Shown here piece after piece: positions 8,840-18,324 of a DNA stretch of 64,000 nucleotides. The first letter of the stretch is position 1; every line of letters starts with the position of its first letter. The DNA comes from Leifsonia sp. SCN 70-46 (GTDB taxonomy: Bacteria; Actinomycetota; Actinomycetes; Actinomycetales; Microbacteriaceae), in assembly GCA_001725325.1 (NCBI GenBank), contig MEFY01000002.1:933559-997558 (forward strand), written 5' to 3'. The notes below the pieces were generated by a model, which was not told where the DNA came from, searched no databases, and saw nothing but the letters and a program-made list of their open reading frames with translations. Position numbers and translations under genes: made by a program.

Positions 8840-9691
8840 ATGAATTACCGCTACCCGGACATCCCGGCAGCTCTCACCCGTCGCGAAACCCTCAGCCTCG
8901 AAAGGACAGCACGACGCTCGCGGCACCAGCCGCCCGGAGTCGCGTCAGTACGCGGGAGCCTCGAACGTTCCGTGCTAACACGTCCTAAGGCATCGCGCAC
9001 CCTTCGAAGTAGTGCAAAGGGGGGCGGCGCGATCGTGTTGGTAGCGCTGCTGATGGGCACCTACCTCCTGCCCGCTTACGCAGCGCCGGAGAGCGCGGCT
9101 AATGCGGTAATTCCCGGCGAGCCCGCGCAGCTTCAGTCCCTGCGCGTCTTCAGCACCAGCACGATGGATGCGGACACCTCTGCCGACCGCGACAGCTTCA
9201 CTATCACCAAAACTGTTCCCGCCGGCGCCCCATACTCACGCACCGACGACACCTTCGCCAACAACCCGAACTCCCCGATTCAATGGCCATTCCTCGTCGG
9301 TGCTCCGATCAGCAGCTGGTTCGGATACCGCGATTGTGATGGTTGCCCGACCTTCCACAAGGGCATCGACATTAACCCAGGGATGGGTACCCCGATCCAG
9401 GCCATTGCCGACGGCGTGGTCACCGAGGTGGGCGCTAACGACTGGGACTACGGAACCTACGTCATCATCACCCACCAGATAGACGGGCAAGTCATCGGCA
9501 GCCGCTATGCGCACATGATCGAAGGTTCTTCCCCCTTGGTGGTGGGAGACGTCGTAACTGTCGGCACGCTTGTCGGCCAGGTCGGCAGCACGGGCATCAG
9601 CACGGGTGCGCACCTCCACTTCGAGATCCTCCTGGACGGGGTTACTCCGACTGATCCGTATGCCTGGATGAAAGCGAAGATCGGCTCATGA
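8840..9691 (+). CDS. secreted M23 (LytM-type) metallopeptidase
   Basis: 283 residues, with a long charged N-terminus, one signal/anchor helix (near 55-75) and a C-terminal M23 domain. Zinc ligands are visible as FHKGIDINPG (H and D) and AHLHFEI. M23 enzymes cut peptidoglycan cross-bridges. Its stop overlaps the start of the next gene by ATGA. It opens a tightly packed operon with thiol, lipoprotein and cytochrome maturation genes. Whether it remodels the wall for envelope complexes or has lost that role cannot be seen. Confidence 0.85.
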   Translation: MNYRYPDIPAALTRRETLSLERTARRSRHQPPGVASVRGSLERSVLTRPKASRTLRSSAKGGGAIVLVALLMGTYLLPAYAAPESAANAVIPGEPAQLQSLRVFSTSTMDADTSADRDSFTITKTVPAGAPYSRTDDTFANNPNSPIQWPFLVGAPISSWFGYRDCDGCPTFHKGIDINPGMGTPIQAIADGVVTEVGANDWDYGTYVIITHQIDGQVIGSRYAHMIEGSSPLVVGDVVTVGTLVGQVGSTGISTGAHLHFEILLDGVTPTDPYAWMKAKIGS

Positions 9692-10287
9692 TCAGGCCCC
9701 GGCAGTCCGCTAGATCGAAAACGATCCTGATTACTGCAGCAGCATTCGCCTCAGTCCTGCTCGGCCTGAGTGCCTGCGTGGAGAGCACGCCGCTAGCGAA
9801 CGCCGGTGGCGGGTACTCCTCCGTTGGCCCGGTGACGGAGATCGACGCGGCCGACCGTGGTGACCCCATCGCCTTCTCGGGGACCTTTGACACAGGCCCC
9901 AGCGGGTCGTCGGAAGACTGGCTCGGCAGCGTCGTCGTAGTCAACTTCTGGTACGCCGGATGCGCCCCCTGTCGCGCCGAGGCACCGGATCTTGAGGCGC
10001 TCAACATCAAGTACCAGCCTGACGGCGTGCAGTTTGTCGGGGTAAATGTGAGGGACCAAGCCGGAACCGCCCAGTCATTCGCTGACGCGTTCGGGATTAC
10101 GTACCCGTCCTTCCTGGACGCTGACGGCGGAGAAATCCAGCTGGCCTTCGCTGGCGAAATTGCTCCCGATGCGGTGCCGACCACTCTCGTGCTCGACCGG
10201 CAAGGACGAATCGCGGCGCGCATCGTCGGAAGGCTCGACAAATCGATTCTGAACACGCTGATCAGCGATGCGGTCGCCGAGCAATGA
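9688..10287 (+). CDS. TlpA/ResA-like thioredoxin-fold lipoprotein
   Basis: 199 residues: signal peptide with lipobox GLSAC (Cys 30), then a thioredoxin fold with the redox pair in NFWYAGCAPCRAEAPDL and the cis-proline region AVPTTLVLD. Proteins of this family reduce apocytochrome c or other extracytoplasmic thiols using electrons from CcdA. The start codon overlaps the previous stop (ATGA). With resB, ccdA and ccsA on the same strand it belongs to a System II cytochrome c maturation set. Confidence 0.88.
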   Translation: MIRPRQSARSKTILITAAAFASVLLGLSACVESTPLANAGGGYSSVGPVTEIDAADRGDPIAFSGTFDTGPSGSSEDWLGSVVVVNFWYAGCAPCRAEAPDLEALNIKYQPDGVQFVGVNVRDQAGTAQSFADAFGITYPSFLDADGGEIQLAFAGEIAPDAVPTTLVLDRQGRIAARIVGRLDKSILNTLISDAVAEQ

Positions 10288-10339
10288 CACCCGCACACGA
10301 ACGACGCACTGCACCCATCCGAAAGGCGAGAACCATTCC

Positions 10340-11206
10340 ATGATCCCTATAGCCATCCCCAGTCCCGACATCAGCTTCATTGACATCGGGCCGCTACGAA
10401 TTCACTTCTACGCGCTATTCATGCTTGCCGCCATCGCTGCGGCAACTGCCATCACCGGACGGCGAATGCGCCGACTCGATTTCCCCAGCGGTGCTGCCCT
10501 AGACATCGCGACCTGGGCCGTGCCGATCGGAATACTTGGCGGACGTCTGTACCACGTGTTCACGCACCCGACCGACTACTTCTACGCAGGCGCGGACCTC
10601 TGGAGGGTGCTCTACGTGTGGGAGGGTGGGCTAGCCATCTTCGGCTCGATCACCTTTGGCGCGTTGGGGGCATGGATTGGCGCGCGGCGCCGCGGGGTGC
10701 CGTTCGTCGTCTTCGCCGATGCTCTCGCGCCCGGTCTTCTCTTGGCTCAGGCCATCGGACGTATCGGCAACTACTTCAACCAGGAGTTGTTCGGGACCCC
10801 AACAACCCTCCCGTGGGGACTCGAGATCTCCACGAGCAGTCCCGCGTTCCCAGACGGCCTTCCGCCGGGCACCCTCTTTCACCCGCTGTTTCTCTACGAG
10901 ATGCTGTGGAACCTCGCGGGCATCATCGTGATCCTCGGGATAGAACGGTTCACGCGACGTCGGTCTGGGTTTGCCATTGGCACCTATTTCATTTGGTACG
11001 GCATTGGCAGGGCATGGTTCGAATCTTTCCGCCTGGACCCCACAGAGCTCGAGATCCTTGGAGTGAAGATCAACATCCTCACTGCAGGCGCGGCCGCCGT
11101 AGTCGGCGCCTGCATCCTTGCCGTCTACATGAATCGCCGCAACAACCTGTCCGATGCGGTCAAGGACCAGACCCTTGACGAACCCTCCAAGGTCATCCAA
11201 CAATGA
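10340..11206 (+). CDS. lgt: prolipoprotein diacylglyceryl transferase
   Basis: 288-residue membrane enzyme that moves diacylglycerol onto the lipobox cysteine of prolipoproteins. The Lgt signature HFYALFM near the N-terminus, GGRLYHV, the GRIGNYFNQELFG motif with its essential Arg, Gly and Asn, and EMLWNL are present. The ATG at 10340 follows GAAAGGCGAG. A second lgt on an island is notable because at least four neighbouring proteins carry lipoboxes. It overlaps resB by ATGA. Confidence 0.95.
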   Translation: MIPIAIPSPDISFIDIGPLRIHFYALFMLAAIAAATAITGRRMRRLDFPSGAALDIATWAVPIGILGGRLYHVFTHPTDYFYAGADLWRVLYVWEGGLAIFGSITFGALGAWIGARRRGVPFVVFADALAPGLLLAQAIGRIGNYFNQELFGTPTTLPWGLEISTSSPAFPDGLPPGTLFHPLFLYEMLWNLAGIIVILGIERFTRRRSGFAIGTYFIWYGIGRAWFESFRLDPTELEILGVKINILTAGAAAVVGACILAVYMNRRNNLSDAVKDQTLDEPSKVIQQ

Positions 11207-12903
11207 CGCTCCGAACGGGCAGGGTCGAGGAGGAAGCGGGCGAGACCAGTGGTCGACCCGAGGACCATTTTGATCGCGGCGCAGCTTCGACGGTCGTATC
11301 CCCGCCGCTTGGCGTCACTGGGTGGGCTCGCTGGTCGTGGCGCCAACTCACGAGTATGCGAACCGCGTTGCTGCTGCTTTTGCTTCTGGCATTGGCGGCG
11401 GTGCCTGGGTCGTTGTTTCCCCAGCGTTCGTCAGATCCGAACGGGGTGGTTCAGTACTTCAAATCCAACCCATCTGGCGCGAAGACGATAGATGCGCTGC
11501 AGCTCTTCAACGTCTACACCTCCGTGTGGTTTTCGGCGATCTATCTCCTGCTCTTCATATCGCTGATCGGTTGTGTCATACCCCGCACTCGACACCACTG
11601 GATCGCTTTGCGGCAGTCCCCTCCACGAACCCCCCGGAACATGGCTCGGCTTCCCGCTTACGAGCGTCGAACGTTCATGCTCGCGCAGAATGAAGTTGAG
11701 CCGATCGCAACCATTCGCGCGGCTGAACGCATCCTTCGAGCCCAGCGGTACCGGACCCGTCTCTATGAAAACGATGACTCAGCTGAGGGAGTCGACACAG
11801 TGTCCGTGTCAGCAGAGCGTGGGTATCTGCGGGAGACCGGAAATCTTGTCTTCCACGTGGCTTTGATCGGCATCCTGCTGACCGTCGCGATCGGGGGTGG
11901 ATTCACCTATACCGGCCAGCGCGTCGTGGTCGAGGGCCAAACCTTCGTCAACACGCGATCCGCCTACGACTCCTTTACGCCGGGGCGATTCTTCAGCGAC
12001 TCTCAGCTCGAGCCGTACTCCCTGACCCTGAACGCGTTCTCCGTCACCTACGTCGAAGACAACCCCTCGACCCTCGGATTCATCACCGACTACACAGCTT
12101 CCGTCAGCACACAAGAACAGAACGCAACCCAGTCCGTGCGCTCAAAAGTTCGGGTCAACGAGCCGCTCACGATCGATTCAACTCAGGTCTATCTCTTGGG
12201 CAACGGCTATGCCCCCGAGATTGTCGTCAAGAACCCGGCAGGCGACGTCGTGTTCACGGACACCATCCCCTTCCTCCCGCAGGACGCGAACCTCACAAGC
12301 CTCGGCGTCATCAAAGTGCCCGACGGCCTTGCCGAACAGGTGGGAATGATCGGGTTCTTTTACCCGACAAAAGCCGCTTCGGCCAGCGGAGCGTTCGCTT
12401 CCATCTATCCCGACCTGCAAAACCCGGTTCTCACACTCAACGTGTACACGGGCGATCTTGGACTCAGTAACGGAGATCCCAAGTCGGTCTATGCACTCGA
12501 TACCTCCAAGATGACTCAGATCGCGGGGCGCGGGACCACAACTTCCGCCATCGAGATCCGGCCAGGCGAATCCGCGCTGCTTCCCGATGGACTCGGCAGC
12601 GTGGAATTCCTGAACACGAAGCGGTTCGCGTCGTTCGATATCTCACACGACCCGACCAAGGGCTTCATGTTGTTCTTCGCGATCACGGTCATTGCTGGCC
12701 TCGCCGCCGCCTTCTTCGTCCCCCGCCGCCGCGTCTGGGTGCGAGCCACGAAGGACCGGCACGGCCTCACGATCGAATATGGCGGGTTGTCCCGCGGAGA
12801 CGACCCGGGCCTGGAGAACGTCATCGATTCGTTCGCTAACCACCATGCCAACACCCTCGAGCAACAATCCCGACCCATCACGAAAGGTATCTCGGCATCA
12901 TGA
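11203..12903 (+). CDS. resB: ResB (Ccs1) cytochrome c maturation protein
   Basis: 566 residues. Membrane helices sit near 47-67, 105-125 and 215-235, then a large extracytoplasmic domain of about 250 residues, and a last helix near 485-505, the ResB layout. ResB and CcsA together carry haem across the membrane and attach it to apocytochrome c. The 35-residue charged N-terminus before the first helix is longer than needed. Starts and stops overlap both neighbours by ATGA. Confidence 0.92.
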   Translation: MTLRTGRVEEEAGETSGRPEDHFDRGAASTVVSPPLGVTGWARWSWRQLTSMRTALLLLLLLALAAVPGSLFPQRSSDPNGVVQYFKSNPSGAKTIDALQLFNVYTSVWFSAIYLLLFISLIGCVIPRTRHHWIALRQSPPRTPRNMARLPAYERRTFMLAQNEVEPIATIRAAERILRAQRYRTRLYENDDSAEGVDTVSVSAERGYLRETGNLVFHVALIGILLTVAIGGGFTYTGQRVVVEGQTFVNTRSAYDSFTPGRFFSDSQLEPYSLTLNAFSVTYVEDNPSTLGFITDYTASVSTQEQNATQSVRSKVRVNEPLTIDSTQVYLLGNGYAPEIVVKNPAGDVVFTDTIPFLPQDANLTSLGVIKVPDGLAEQVGMIGFFYPTKAASASGAFASIYPDLQNPVLTLNVYTGDLGLSNGDPKSVYALDTSKMTQIAGRGTTTSAIEIRPGESALLPDGLGSVEFLNTKRFASFDISHDPTKGFMLFFAITVIAGLAAAFFVPRRRVWVRATKDRHGLTIEYGGLSRGDDPGLENVIDSFANHHANTLEQQSRPITKGISAS

Positions 12904-13172
12904 ACCCTCAGAACAAGAAGGCCCCCGCGCCGTACGACGCGGAAAAGAGTTGGCGCCTACACCGGCGCTTGGTGAGAGTCGGCCAGGCCCTCATGCTGGT
13001 CGGCGTCGTCGTGGCGGCTACGCACTGGCTCGCCCACCTCGAGGCGTTTGGACCGGGCCAGCCTCCGGGCTGGCTGGACCTCGCGGCAGGTTACCCCATG
13101 GGAGGCGTTCTGCTGGTCTTCGGTGCGATCCTCGCTGGACGTAAGCGCCCCACATCGAACCCTCGAACATGA
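12900..13172 (+). CDS. small membrane protein, two helices
   Basis: 90 residues with helices LMLVGVVVAATHWLAHL and AAGYPMGGVLLVFGAILAG and charged ends. No family recognised. The ATGA overlaps with resB upstream and with the next gene downstream show it is translated with the cytochrome c maturation operon. Confidence 0.7.
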   Translation: MNPQNKKAPAPYDAEKSWRLHRRLVRVGQALMLVGVVVAATHWLAHLEAFGPGQPPGWLDLAAGYPMGGVLLVFGAILAGRKRPTSNPRT

Positions 13173-13354
13173 TCGAGGACTTCTGGCTCAACGCCCTGTG
13201 GTCTTTGGCTCCCACCGTCCTCGTAGGCCTGATCTTCTGGTTCGTCATCCGGTCGATCATTCACGCCGACCGCAACGAACGGAAAGCCCAAGCGAAGGTA
13301 GAGACAGAGGAACGCGCAAAGCTCGCGGCTCGGCAGAAGGTAACCGATGGGTGA
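13169..13354 (+). CDS. small single-helix membrane protein, paralogue of the chromosomal 55781 gene
   Basis: 61 residues: DFWLNALWSLAPTVLVGLIF is followed by a basic/acidic amphipathic tail. It aligns end to end with the chromosomal 58-residue protein at 55781-55957 (DFWSNALFSVTPTILVGLIF, then WFV, R, ADR, ER, K, E, EERAK). Function unknown. Its frame overlaps the ccdA start by 8 nt. Confidence 0.8.
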   Translation: MIEDFWLNALWSLAPTVLVGLIFWFVIRSIIHADRNERKAQAKVETEERAKLAARQKVTDG

Positions 13355-14104
13355 CAGTGTGGTCGACACCATCGTTAACGGGCAGCTCGTGCTGGCTATC
13401 CTGCTCGCCACCCTTGCAGGCCTGATCTCCTTCGCGTCGCCTTGCGTTCTTCCCCTGATTCCCGGCTACCTCGCGTACGTCGGCGGCATGGCAACCACCG
13501 ACGGACGCACATCGAGAAGACGAACCGTCATCGGAGTTGCCCTCTTCGTTCTCGGCTTCGCCTTGGTCTTCGTCGCCTACGGCGCCGCGTTCGGCTCCAT
13601 CGGGCTGTGGCTCTTGCGATGGGAAGATCTGCTCACCCGCGTGATGGGCGGGTTCCTGATCTTGATGGGGGCGGTGTTCGTCGGCGCGATCCCCTGGATG
13701 CAACGCACAGCGCGAGTACCACAGCGCGAGTACCGCTGTCGCCCCGCGTGGGGTTGGCCGGCGCCCCATTGCTTGGCATTGTCTTTGGGTTTGGCTGGAC
13801 GCCCTGCCTCGGCCCCACGCTTGCCGCCATCTCTGTCCTCAGCTTGAACTCAGGCTCACCGTGGCGTGGTGCACTGCTCGCCTTCTTCTACTGCGTTGGC
13901 CTGGGCGTGCCTTTCATGCTGTCCGCGCTTGGACTGGGCTGGGCGGCCTCGGCGATCGGATTCCTCAAACGCCACGTACGAGTCATCAACATCATCGGCG
14001 GCGCAACTCTGGCCCTCATCGGGGCGCTGATGCTTACCGGCCTCTGGACAGCGCTGATGTCGCAATTGCAGTACCTCATTGGCGGAACCGTTCTTCCCAT
14101 CTGA
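13347..14104 (+). pseudogene. ccdA: ccdA, frameshifted by a 14-bp tandem duplication
   Basis: CcdA passes electrons across the membrane to thioredoxin-like lipoproteins. The first frame gives three helices with the first redox Cys in [19 protein letters not shown]. After WMQRTARV it runs into a wrong frame and stops at 13847. The true continuation, [20 protein letters not shown] with the second redox Cys and three more helices to 14104, is in another frame. Two identical 14-bp copies (13707-13734) sit exactly at the break; removing one restores a continuous 247-residue CcdA. As it stands only a non-functional N-terminal half can be made, unless the repeat is lost again. Confidence 0.9.
13707..13734. 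repeat. 14-bp perfect tandem duplication inside ccdA
   Basis: ACAGCGCGAGTACC occurs twice head to tail (13707-13720, 13721-13734). The extra 14 nt cause the ccdA frameshift. Confidence 0.97.
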
Positions 14105-14123
14105 CCTGAGCAAAGGATCGGCT

Positions 14124-15998
14124 ATGTTCATCCAACCCATCGACTACTTCCTCGCTGCGTGGTTCGCGTTGGCGATCGCGAGCACCGTCTACGTCGGCAT
14201 CGATCAATTCAAGAACAATCCGGAACCGAGGGTGATGAAGTGGGGGTTCATCCTCGTCACCCTGTACTTGGGACCGATCGGCCTGCTGCTCTACGTACTC
14301 GCGGACAAAGAGCCACGACCCGGGGAGCATGAACAGTTCACTCGACCGCTCTGGAAGCAGGGCATCGGCTCGACGATCCACTGTGTCGCGGGAGACGCGA
14401 CAGGAATCATCGCCGCCGCGGTCATCACTGCCACTCTCGGACTGCCCATGTGGTTGGACCTGATCATCGAGTACGTCGCGGGCTTCGCGTTCGGGCTGCT
14501 GATCTTCCAGGCCCTGTTCATGAAGAACGTGATGGGCGGCAGCTACCTCTCCAACGTGCGACGGTCCTTCTTGCCAGAGTTCATCAGCATGAACTTCATG
14601 ATGGCCGGGATGGCCCCTGTGATGACTTTCCTGATGATGGGCAGAGACATGCGCGCGATGGACCCCACCGAGCTGGTGTTCTGGGGTGTGATGTCGGTGG
14701 GCGTTGCCGCCGGTTTCAGCCTTGCCTACCCGGCCAACGTGTGGCTGGTGAAGAACGGGCTCAAGCACGGCCTCATGACCAGCCGGAAGGCGAAAGCACC
14801 CGCCGACCACGGCGCCATGAGTATGCCTTCGATGTCGTCGAACGCTGACGGTACTCGCACCGACGGAAAGTCGCACTCTATGGGCGCCGCGAGCAGGGTC
14901 ACGGTCCCGCAGCTGGCGGCGGTGGCCGGCGTTGCAACGATCGCGCTGGTGGTGGGCATGATCGCGCCGGCCAACTCCGTCAACATGAGCCTCAGCGCCC
15001 GAGACGTGGGAGGACTGATCATGCCTCCCGGCATGATCATGACGCGTGACACTCCCGCGGAAGCGATGGTTGACATGGCCGCCGTGAACCCCAACGCAGT
15101 CACCGCAACCTACGGGTCGAACACGCGCGGCGACCAAATCCTAGAGCCCACCATCGAGAACGGCGTCAAGGTGTTCAAGCTGACCGTCTCGGTGATTGGG
15201 TGGGAGATCTACCCCGGCCAGACTGTCGACGCCTACGCCTACAACGGCCAGATACCCGGGCCGCGACTCAACTTCACGCAGGGTGACCGGGTTCGCATTG
15301 ACGTGACCAACGCCATGGAGGAGACGACAACAGTTCACTGGCACGGACTTGACGTTCCCAACGAGATGGATGGGCCCGCCGGGATCACTCAGCATCCGAT
15401 CGAGCCCGGGGAGGTCTACAGCTACGAGTACACCGTGACTCAATGGGGAACCTACTTCTACCATTCCCACGATCACGCGGACCGGCAGCAAGCGTTGGGC
15501 CTGTACGGGGCGATCATCATCTCCCCCCAGAACCGCGCAGACGAGGTGGCAACTGACCACGACTACACGATCCAACTCGGGGAATGGCTCGAGCGCGAGG
15601 GCCTGACCTATCCGGCGATGCCGATGGAAGGGGGAATGGCCAACTACTTCACGATCAACGGCAAAGCCTATCCGGCGACGGAGACGATCGATATGAAGGT
15701 AGGAGAAACGGTAAAAGTGCGCTTCATCGGATCGGATTCGGTGGGGATTCATCCGATGCACATCCACGGTGGACCATTCACCGTCACCGCGGTCGACGGC
15801 AACCAGTTGACGCCGGACCAGCGGTACGAGGCTGACACGGTCAACGTGGCACCGGGTCAGCGCTACGACGTGGTCTGGACTGCGCTCCAGCCAGGACAGT
15901 GGCTCATCCACTGCCACATCAACCATCACACAACCAACAACAATGTGGAAGTCGATGGTGCCGGCGGGTTAACGATGATCATCAACGTCCAGCCCTGA
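14124..15998 (+). CDS. fusion: DUF4396-like membrane domain + two-domain multicopper oxidase
   Basis: 624 residues. Residues 1-220 are a membrane domain with the DUF4396-like signature HCVAGDATGIIAAA and several Met-rich helices (NFMMAGMAPVMTFLMMG). A Met/His linker (MSMPSMSSN) and another helix lead to a multicopper oxidase half of about 290 residues. Copper ligands are visible as VHWHGLD near 404, FYHSHDH near 446, IHPMHIHGG near 542 and HCHINHHTT near 595. It should oxidise Cu(I) or organic substrates at the outer face while anchored in the membrane. ATG at 14124 follows GCAAAGGA. It follows ccdA by 19 nt. Confidence 0.87.
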   Translation: MFIQPIDYFLAAWFALAIASTVYVGIDQFKNNPEPRVMKWGFILVTLYLGPIGLLLYVLADKEPRPGEHEQFTRPLWKQGIGSTIHCVAGDATGIIAAAVITATLGLPMWLDLIIEYVAGFAFGLLIFQALFMKNVMGGSYLSNVRRSFLPEFISMNFMMAGMAPVMTFLMMGRDMRAMDPTELVFWGVMSVGVAAGFSLAYPANVWLVKNGLKHGLMTSRKAKAPADHGAMSMPSMSSNADGTRTDGKSHSMGAASRVTVPQLAAVAGVATIALVVGMIAPANSVNMSLSARDVGGLIMPPGMIMTRDTPAEAMVDMAAVNPNAVTATYGSNTRGDQILEPTIENGVKVFKLTVSVIGWEIYPGQTVDAYAYNGQIPGPRLNFTQGDRVRIDVTNAMEETTTVHWHGLDVPNEMDGPAGITQHPIEPGEVYSYEYTVTQWGTYFYHSHDHADRQQALGLYGAIIISPQNRADEVATDHDYTIQLGEWLEREGLTYPAMPMEGGMANYFTINGKAYPATETIDMKVGETVKVRFIGSDSVGIHPMHIHGGPFTVTAVDGNQLTPDQRYEADTVNVAPGQRYDVVWTALQPGQWLIHCHINHHTTNNNVEVDGAGGLTMIINVQP

Positions 15999-16011
15999 CG
16001 ACGGGAAAACC

Positions 16012-17253
16012 ATGTCTATCAAAAAGTCATACCGAGTCAATAGGCACCGCCCGGCCCCAACAAGCAGGGTCACAGGACGGGTGTTCATTGCGGTCATCGC
16101 GATAGCGGTTTCGGTCAGCGTCTCGCTGATGCCCACCATGGGCGCGCATGCCACGGAGTACCCGACCTGGGACGATGTCGCCGTTGCCCGCAACGACGAG
16201 GCGGCCACGCAGGCACGGATTGCCGAAATTCAGGAACTCCTCTCCGGGCTGCAGACTGAAGCCACCAGAGCGGCTAGCGAATCCGAGGCCAAGGCTGCAC
16301 TCTGGGCGGCAGCTGATACCAAGTTCCAGGAGGCTGTTTCCCGAGCGAAGACCCTTCAAGGCCAAGCCGATACAGCCAACGCCAAGGCGGACGCCTCCCT
16401 GCAACGCGCGGGCCAGGTAGCGGCACAACTCATGCGAGTCGGCGGCAACGACACCACGATGACACTTCTGCTCAATCCGGGCACCGCGGACGATCTCCTC
16501 TACGGCCTAGGAATGTCGCAAAAGGTTGCCGAACAGGCAAACGCGATCTACGAGCGGGCTCGGGTGGACCAGAACACGGCCCAAGCGCTCACCGACCAGG
16601 CCAACGTCGCACAGGAGCAACTCGCCGAGATCCGCAAGGTCGCCGAGGAGGCCTTCACCCAGGCCCAGTCTGCATCGGAGGCTGCTGCCGCAGCTCTCAA
16701 CGAGCAAAGGAACAATGAGGCGACGCTCCAACAGCAGCTTGTGGTCTTGTCCGAGCGCCGGACAGCCACAGAGACCGACTACCTAGCCGGTGTGCGAGAG
16801 AGGGTCGGTAGCGGAGCAAGCCTCGATGCGGGTGAGATCAGTTTGAGCGGATGGGCTCGTCCCGCTCCCGGCTACATCACCTCGGTTTACGGCTGGAGCG
16901 AGCAGTACGGTACCAGCTTCCACAAAGGAATCGACCTCGGTTTCGCGTGCGGCCAGAACGTCTATGCAGCGTCGAGCGGCACAGTCGTCTTCGCAGCTGA
17001 AGGATGGAACGGCGGCTACGGCAATTACATCATCCTTGAGCACAGCAACGGCGTGCGCACCGGGTACGCACATTTGCTGGAAGGCGGAGTGCTCGTCTCG
17101 GCTGGGCAGCAAGTTGACGTCGGGCAGAACATCGCCCGCGGAGGCACCACAGGCAACTCGACAGGGTGCCACCTCCATTTCGAAGTTCGAATCAACGGTG
17201 AGACGGCCAACCCTGCCACCTTCATGTCCGACCAAGGGATCGCACTCGGATGA
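16012..17253 (+). CDS. secreted coiled-coil M23 peptidase (island paralogue of 35421)
   Basis: 413 residues: signal peptide ending AHATE, a long Ala/Glu/Gln-rich coiled coil (about 45-255) and a C-terminal LytM domain with zinc ligands in SFHKGIDLGFACG and CHLHFEVR. The layout resembles regulators of septal wall splitting such as RipC/EnvC. It aligns over its whole length with the chromosomal gene at 35421, sharing blocks such as LGMSQKV, IYERA, NTAQALTDQA and WNGGYGN. It lies in the run of multicopper oxidase and cytochrome c maturation genes. Confidence 0.9.
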   Translation: MSIKKSYRVNRHRPAPTSRVTGRVFIAVIAIAVSVSVSLMPTMGAHATEYPTWDDVAVARNDEAATQARIAEIQELLSGLQTEATRAASESEAKAALWAAADTKFQEAVSRAKTLQGQADTANAKADASLQRAGQVAAQLMRVGGNDTTMTLLLNPGTADDLLYGLGMSQKVAEQANAIYERARVDQNTAQALTDQANVAQEQLAEIRKVAEEAFTQAQSASEAAAAALNEQRNNEATLQQQLVVLSERRTATETDYLAGVRERVGSGASLDAGEISLSGWARPAPGYITSVYGWSEQYGTSFHKGIDLGFACGQNVYAASSGTVVFAAEGWNGGYGNYIILEHSNGVRTGYAHLLEGGVLVSAGQQVDVGQNIARGGTTGNSTGCHLHFEVRINGETANPATFMSDQGIALG

Positions 17254-17310
17254 AGATCCGACTGAGAACCGCCCGCTGGTATTGGTCTTCCTGAAGTGAA
17301 AGGCATCACC

Positions 17311-18324
17311 GTGATCGAAGCACTCGCACAATATTCCGTCGTCCTGCTCATCTCCGCGATGGCCGTCTATGCCATGGCCCTTGTCGCGTTCGCCCTTGAT
17401 CTCGCGCGACGAGCGGCGGTAACCGTGGCGACCTCAACAGCGGAGGGCACTGGACGCGCAGCTGCGTCACAGGACGTGACCGTTCAAGCTTCCGAGGCGG
17501 CGAGCACGCTAGTCCTCGTCAAGACGAACTCCCAAACCGAGGAATTAGCAACGGCGCCTCCCGAACGTTACAGAAGTCTGCGGATCGGTTTCTCGCTCAC
17601 TCTCGTGGCGTTCGTTCTGCAGTTGGCCGCAGACATCCTCCGAGGCCTGGCTGCGGGAAGGGTGCCGTGGGCCAACATGTACGAGTTCTCGATGACCGGC
17701 ACCCTCGTCATCGTCGGCGTCTTCCTGCTCGTCAACCTGTTCGCCGACCTCCGGTTTCTCGGCTCGTTTGTGATCGGGCTGATCCTGATCCTGCTCGGGA
17801 TCTCGAGCATGCGCTACTACGTCGAAGCCGCCCCGCTACCCCCAGCACTGCAGTCCTACTGGCTCGTCATCCATGTCATGGTCGCCATCCTCGCGACCGG
17901 GTTCTTCGCCCTTGGCTTCGCGCTCTCCGCCGTGCAACTGCTCCAGAAACGACGCGAAGGGCCGAACTCGAAGGGCGTGATCACCTCGCTTCGCATCCTG
18001 GCGACACTGCCCGGCACCGAGAAGCTCGAGAACCTCGCCTACCGGATTACTGTCGTCGGATTCATCCTATGGACCTTCACCCTCATCGCAGGCTCGATCT
18101 GGGCCGAACGAGCATGGGGTCGCTACTGGGGCTGGGACACCAAGGAGGTCTGGACCTTCATCATCTGGGTCATCTACGCGGCCTACATACACGCCCGCGC
18201 GACCCGTGGTTGGCGTGGGTCCCGGTCCGCGTGGCTCGCAATCATCGGCTTCTCCGCCGTCATGTTCAACTTCGGCATCGTCAACGTCTTCTTCAAGGGG
18301 CTTCACTCTTATTCCGGACTCTAG
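17311..18324 (+). CDS. ccsA: CcsA/ResC (CcsB) cytochrome c maturation protein
   Basis: 337-residue polytopic membrane protein. The haem-handling WWD-type segment WGRYWGWDTKEVWTFIIW and conserved His residues (SYWLVIHV, HARATRGWRG, GLHSYSGL) identify the System II haem channel partner of ResB. Two GTG starts are possible; the one at 17311 has GAAAGG seven bases before it, the one at 17296 has nothing. It completes the set TlpA-like, ResB, CcdA, CcsA. Confidence 0.93.
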   Translation: MIEALAQYSVVLLISAMAVYAMALVAFALDLARRAAVTVATSTAEGTGRAAASQDVTVQASEAASTLVLVKTNSQTEELATAPPERYRSLRIGFSLTLVAFVLQLAADILRGLAAGRVPWANMYEFSMTGTLVIVGVFLLVNLFADLRFLGSFVIGLILILLGISSMRYYVEAAPLPPALQSYWLVIHVMVAILATGFFALGFALSAVQLLQKRREGPNSKGVITSLRILATLPGTEKLENLAYRITVVGFILWTFTLIAGSIWAERAWGRYWGWDTKEVWTFIIWVIYAAYIHARATRGWRGSRSAWLAIIGFSAVMFNFGIVNVFFKGLHSYSGL

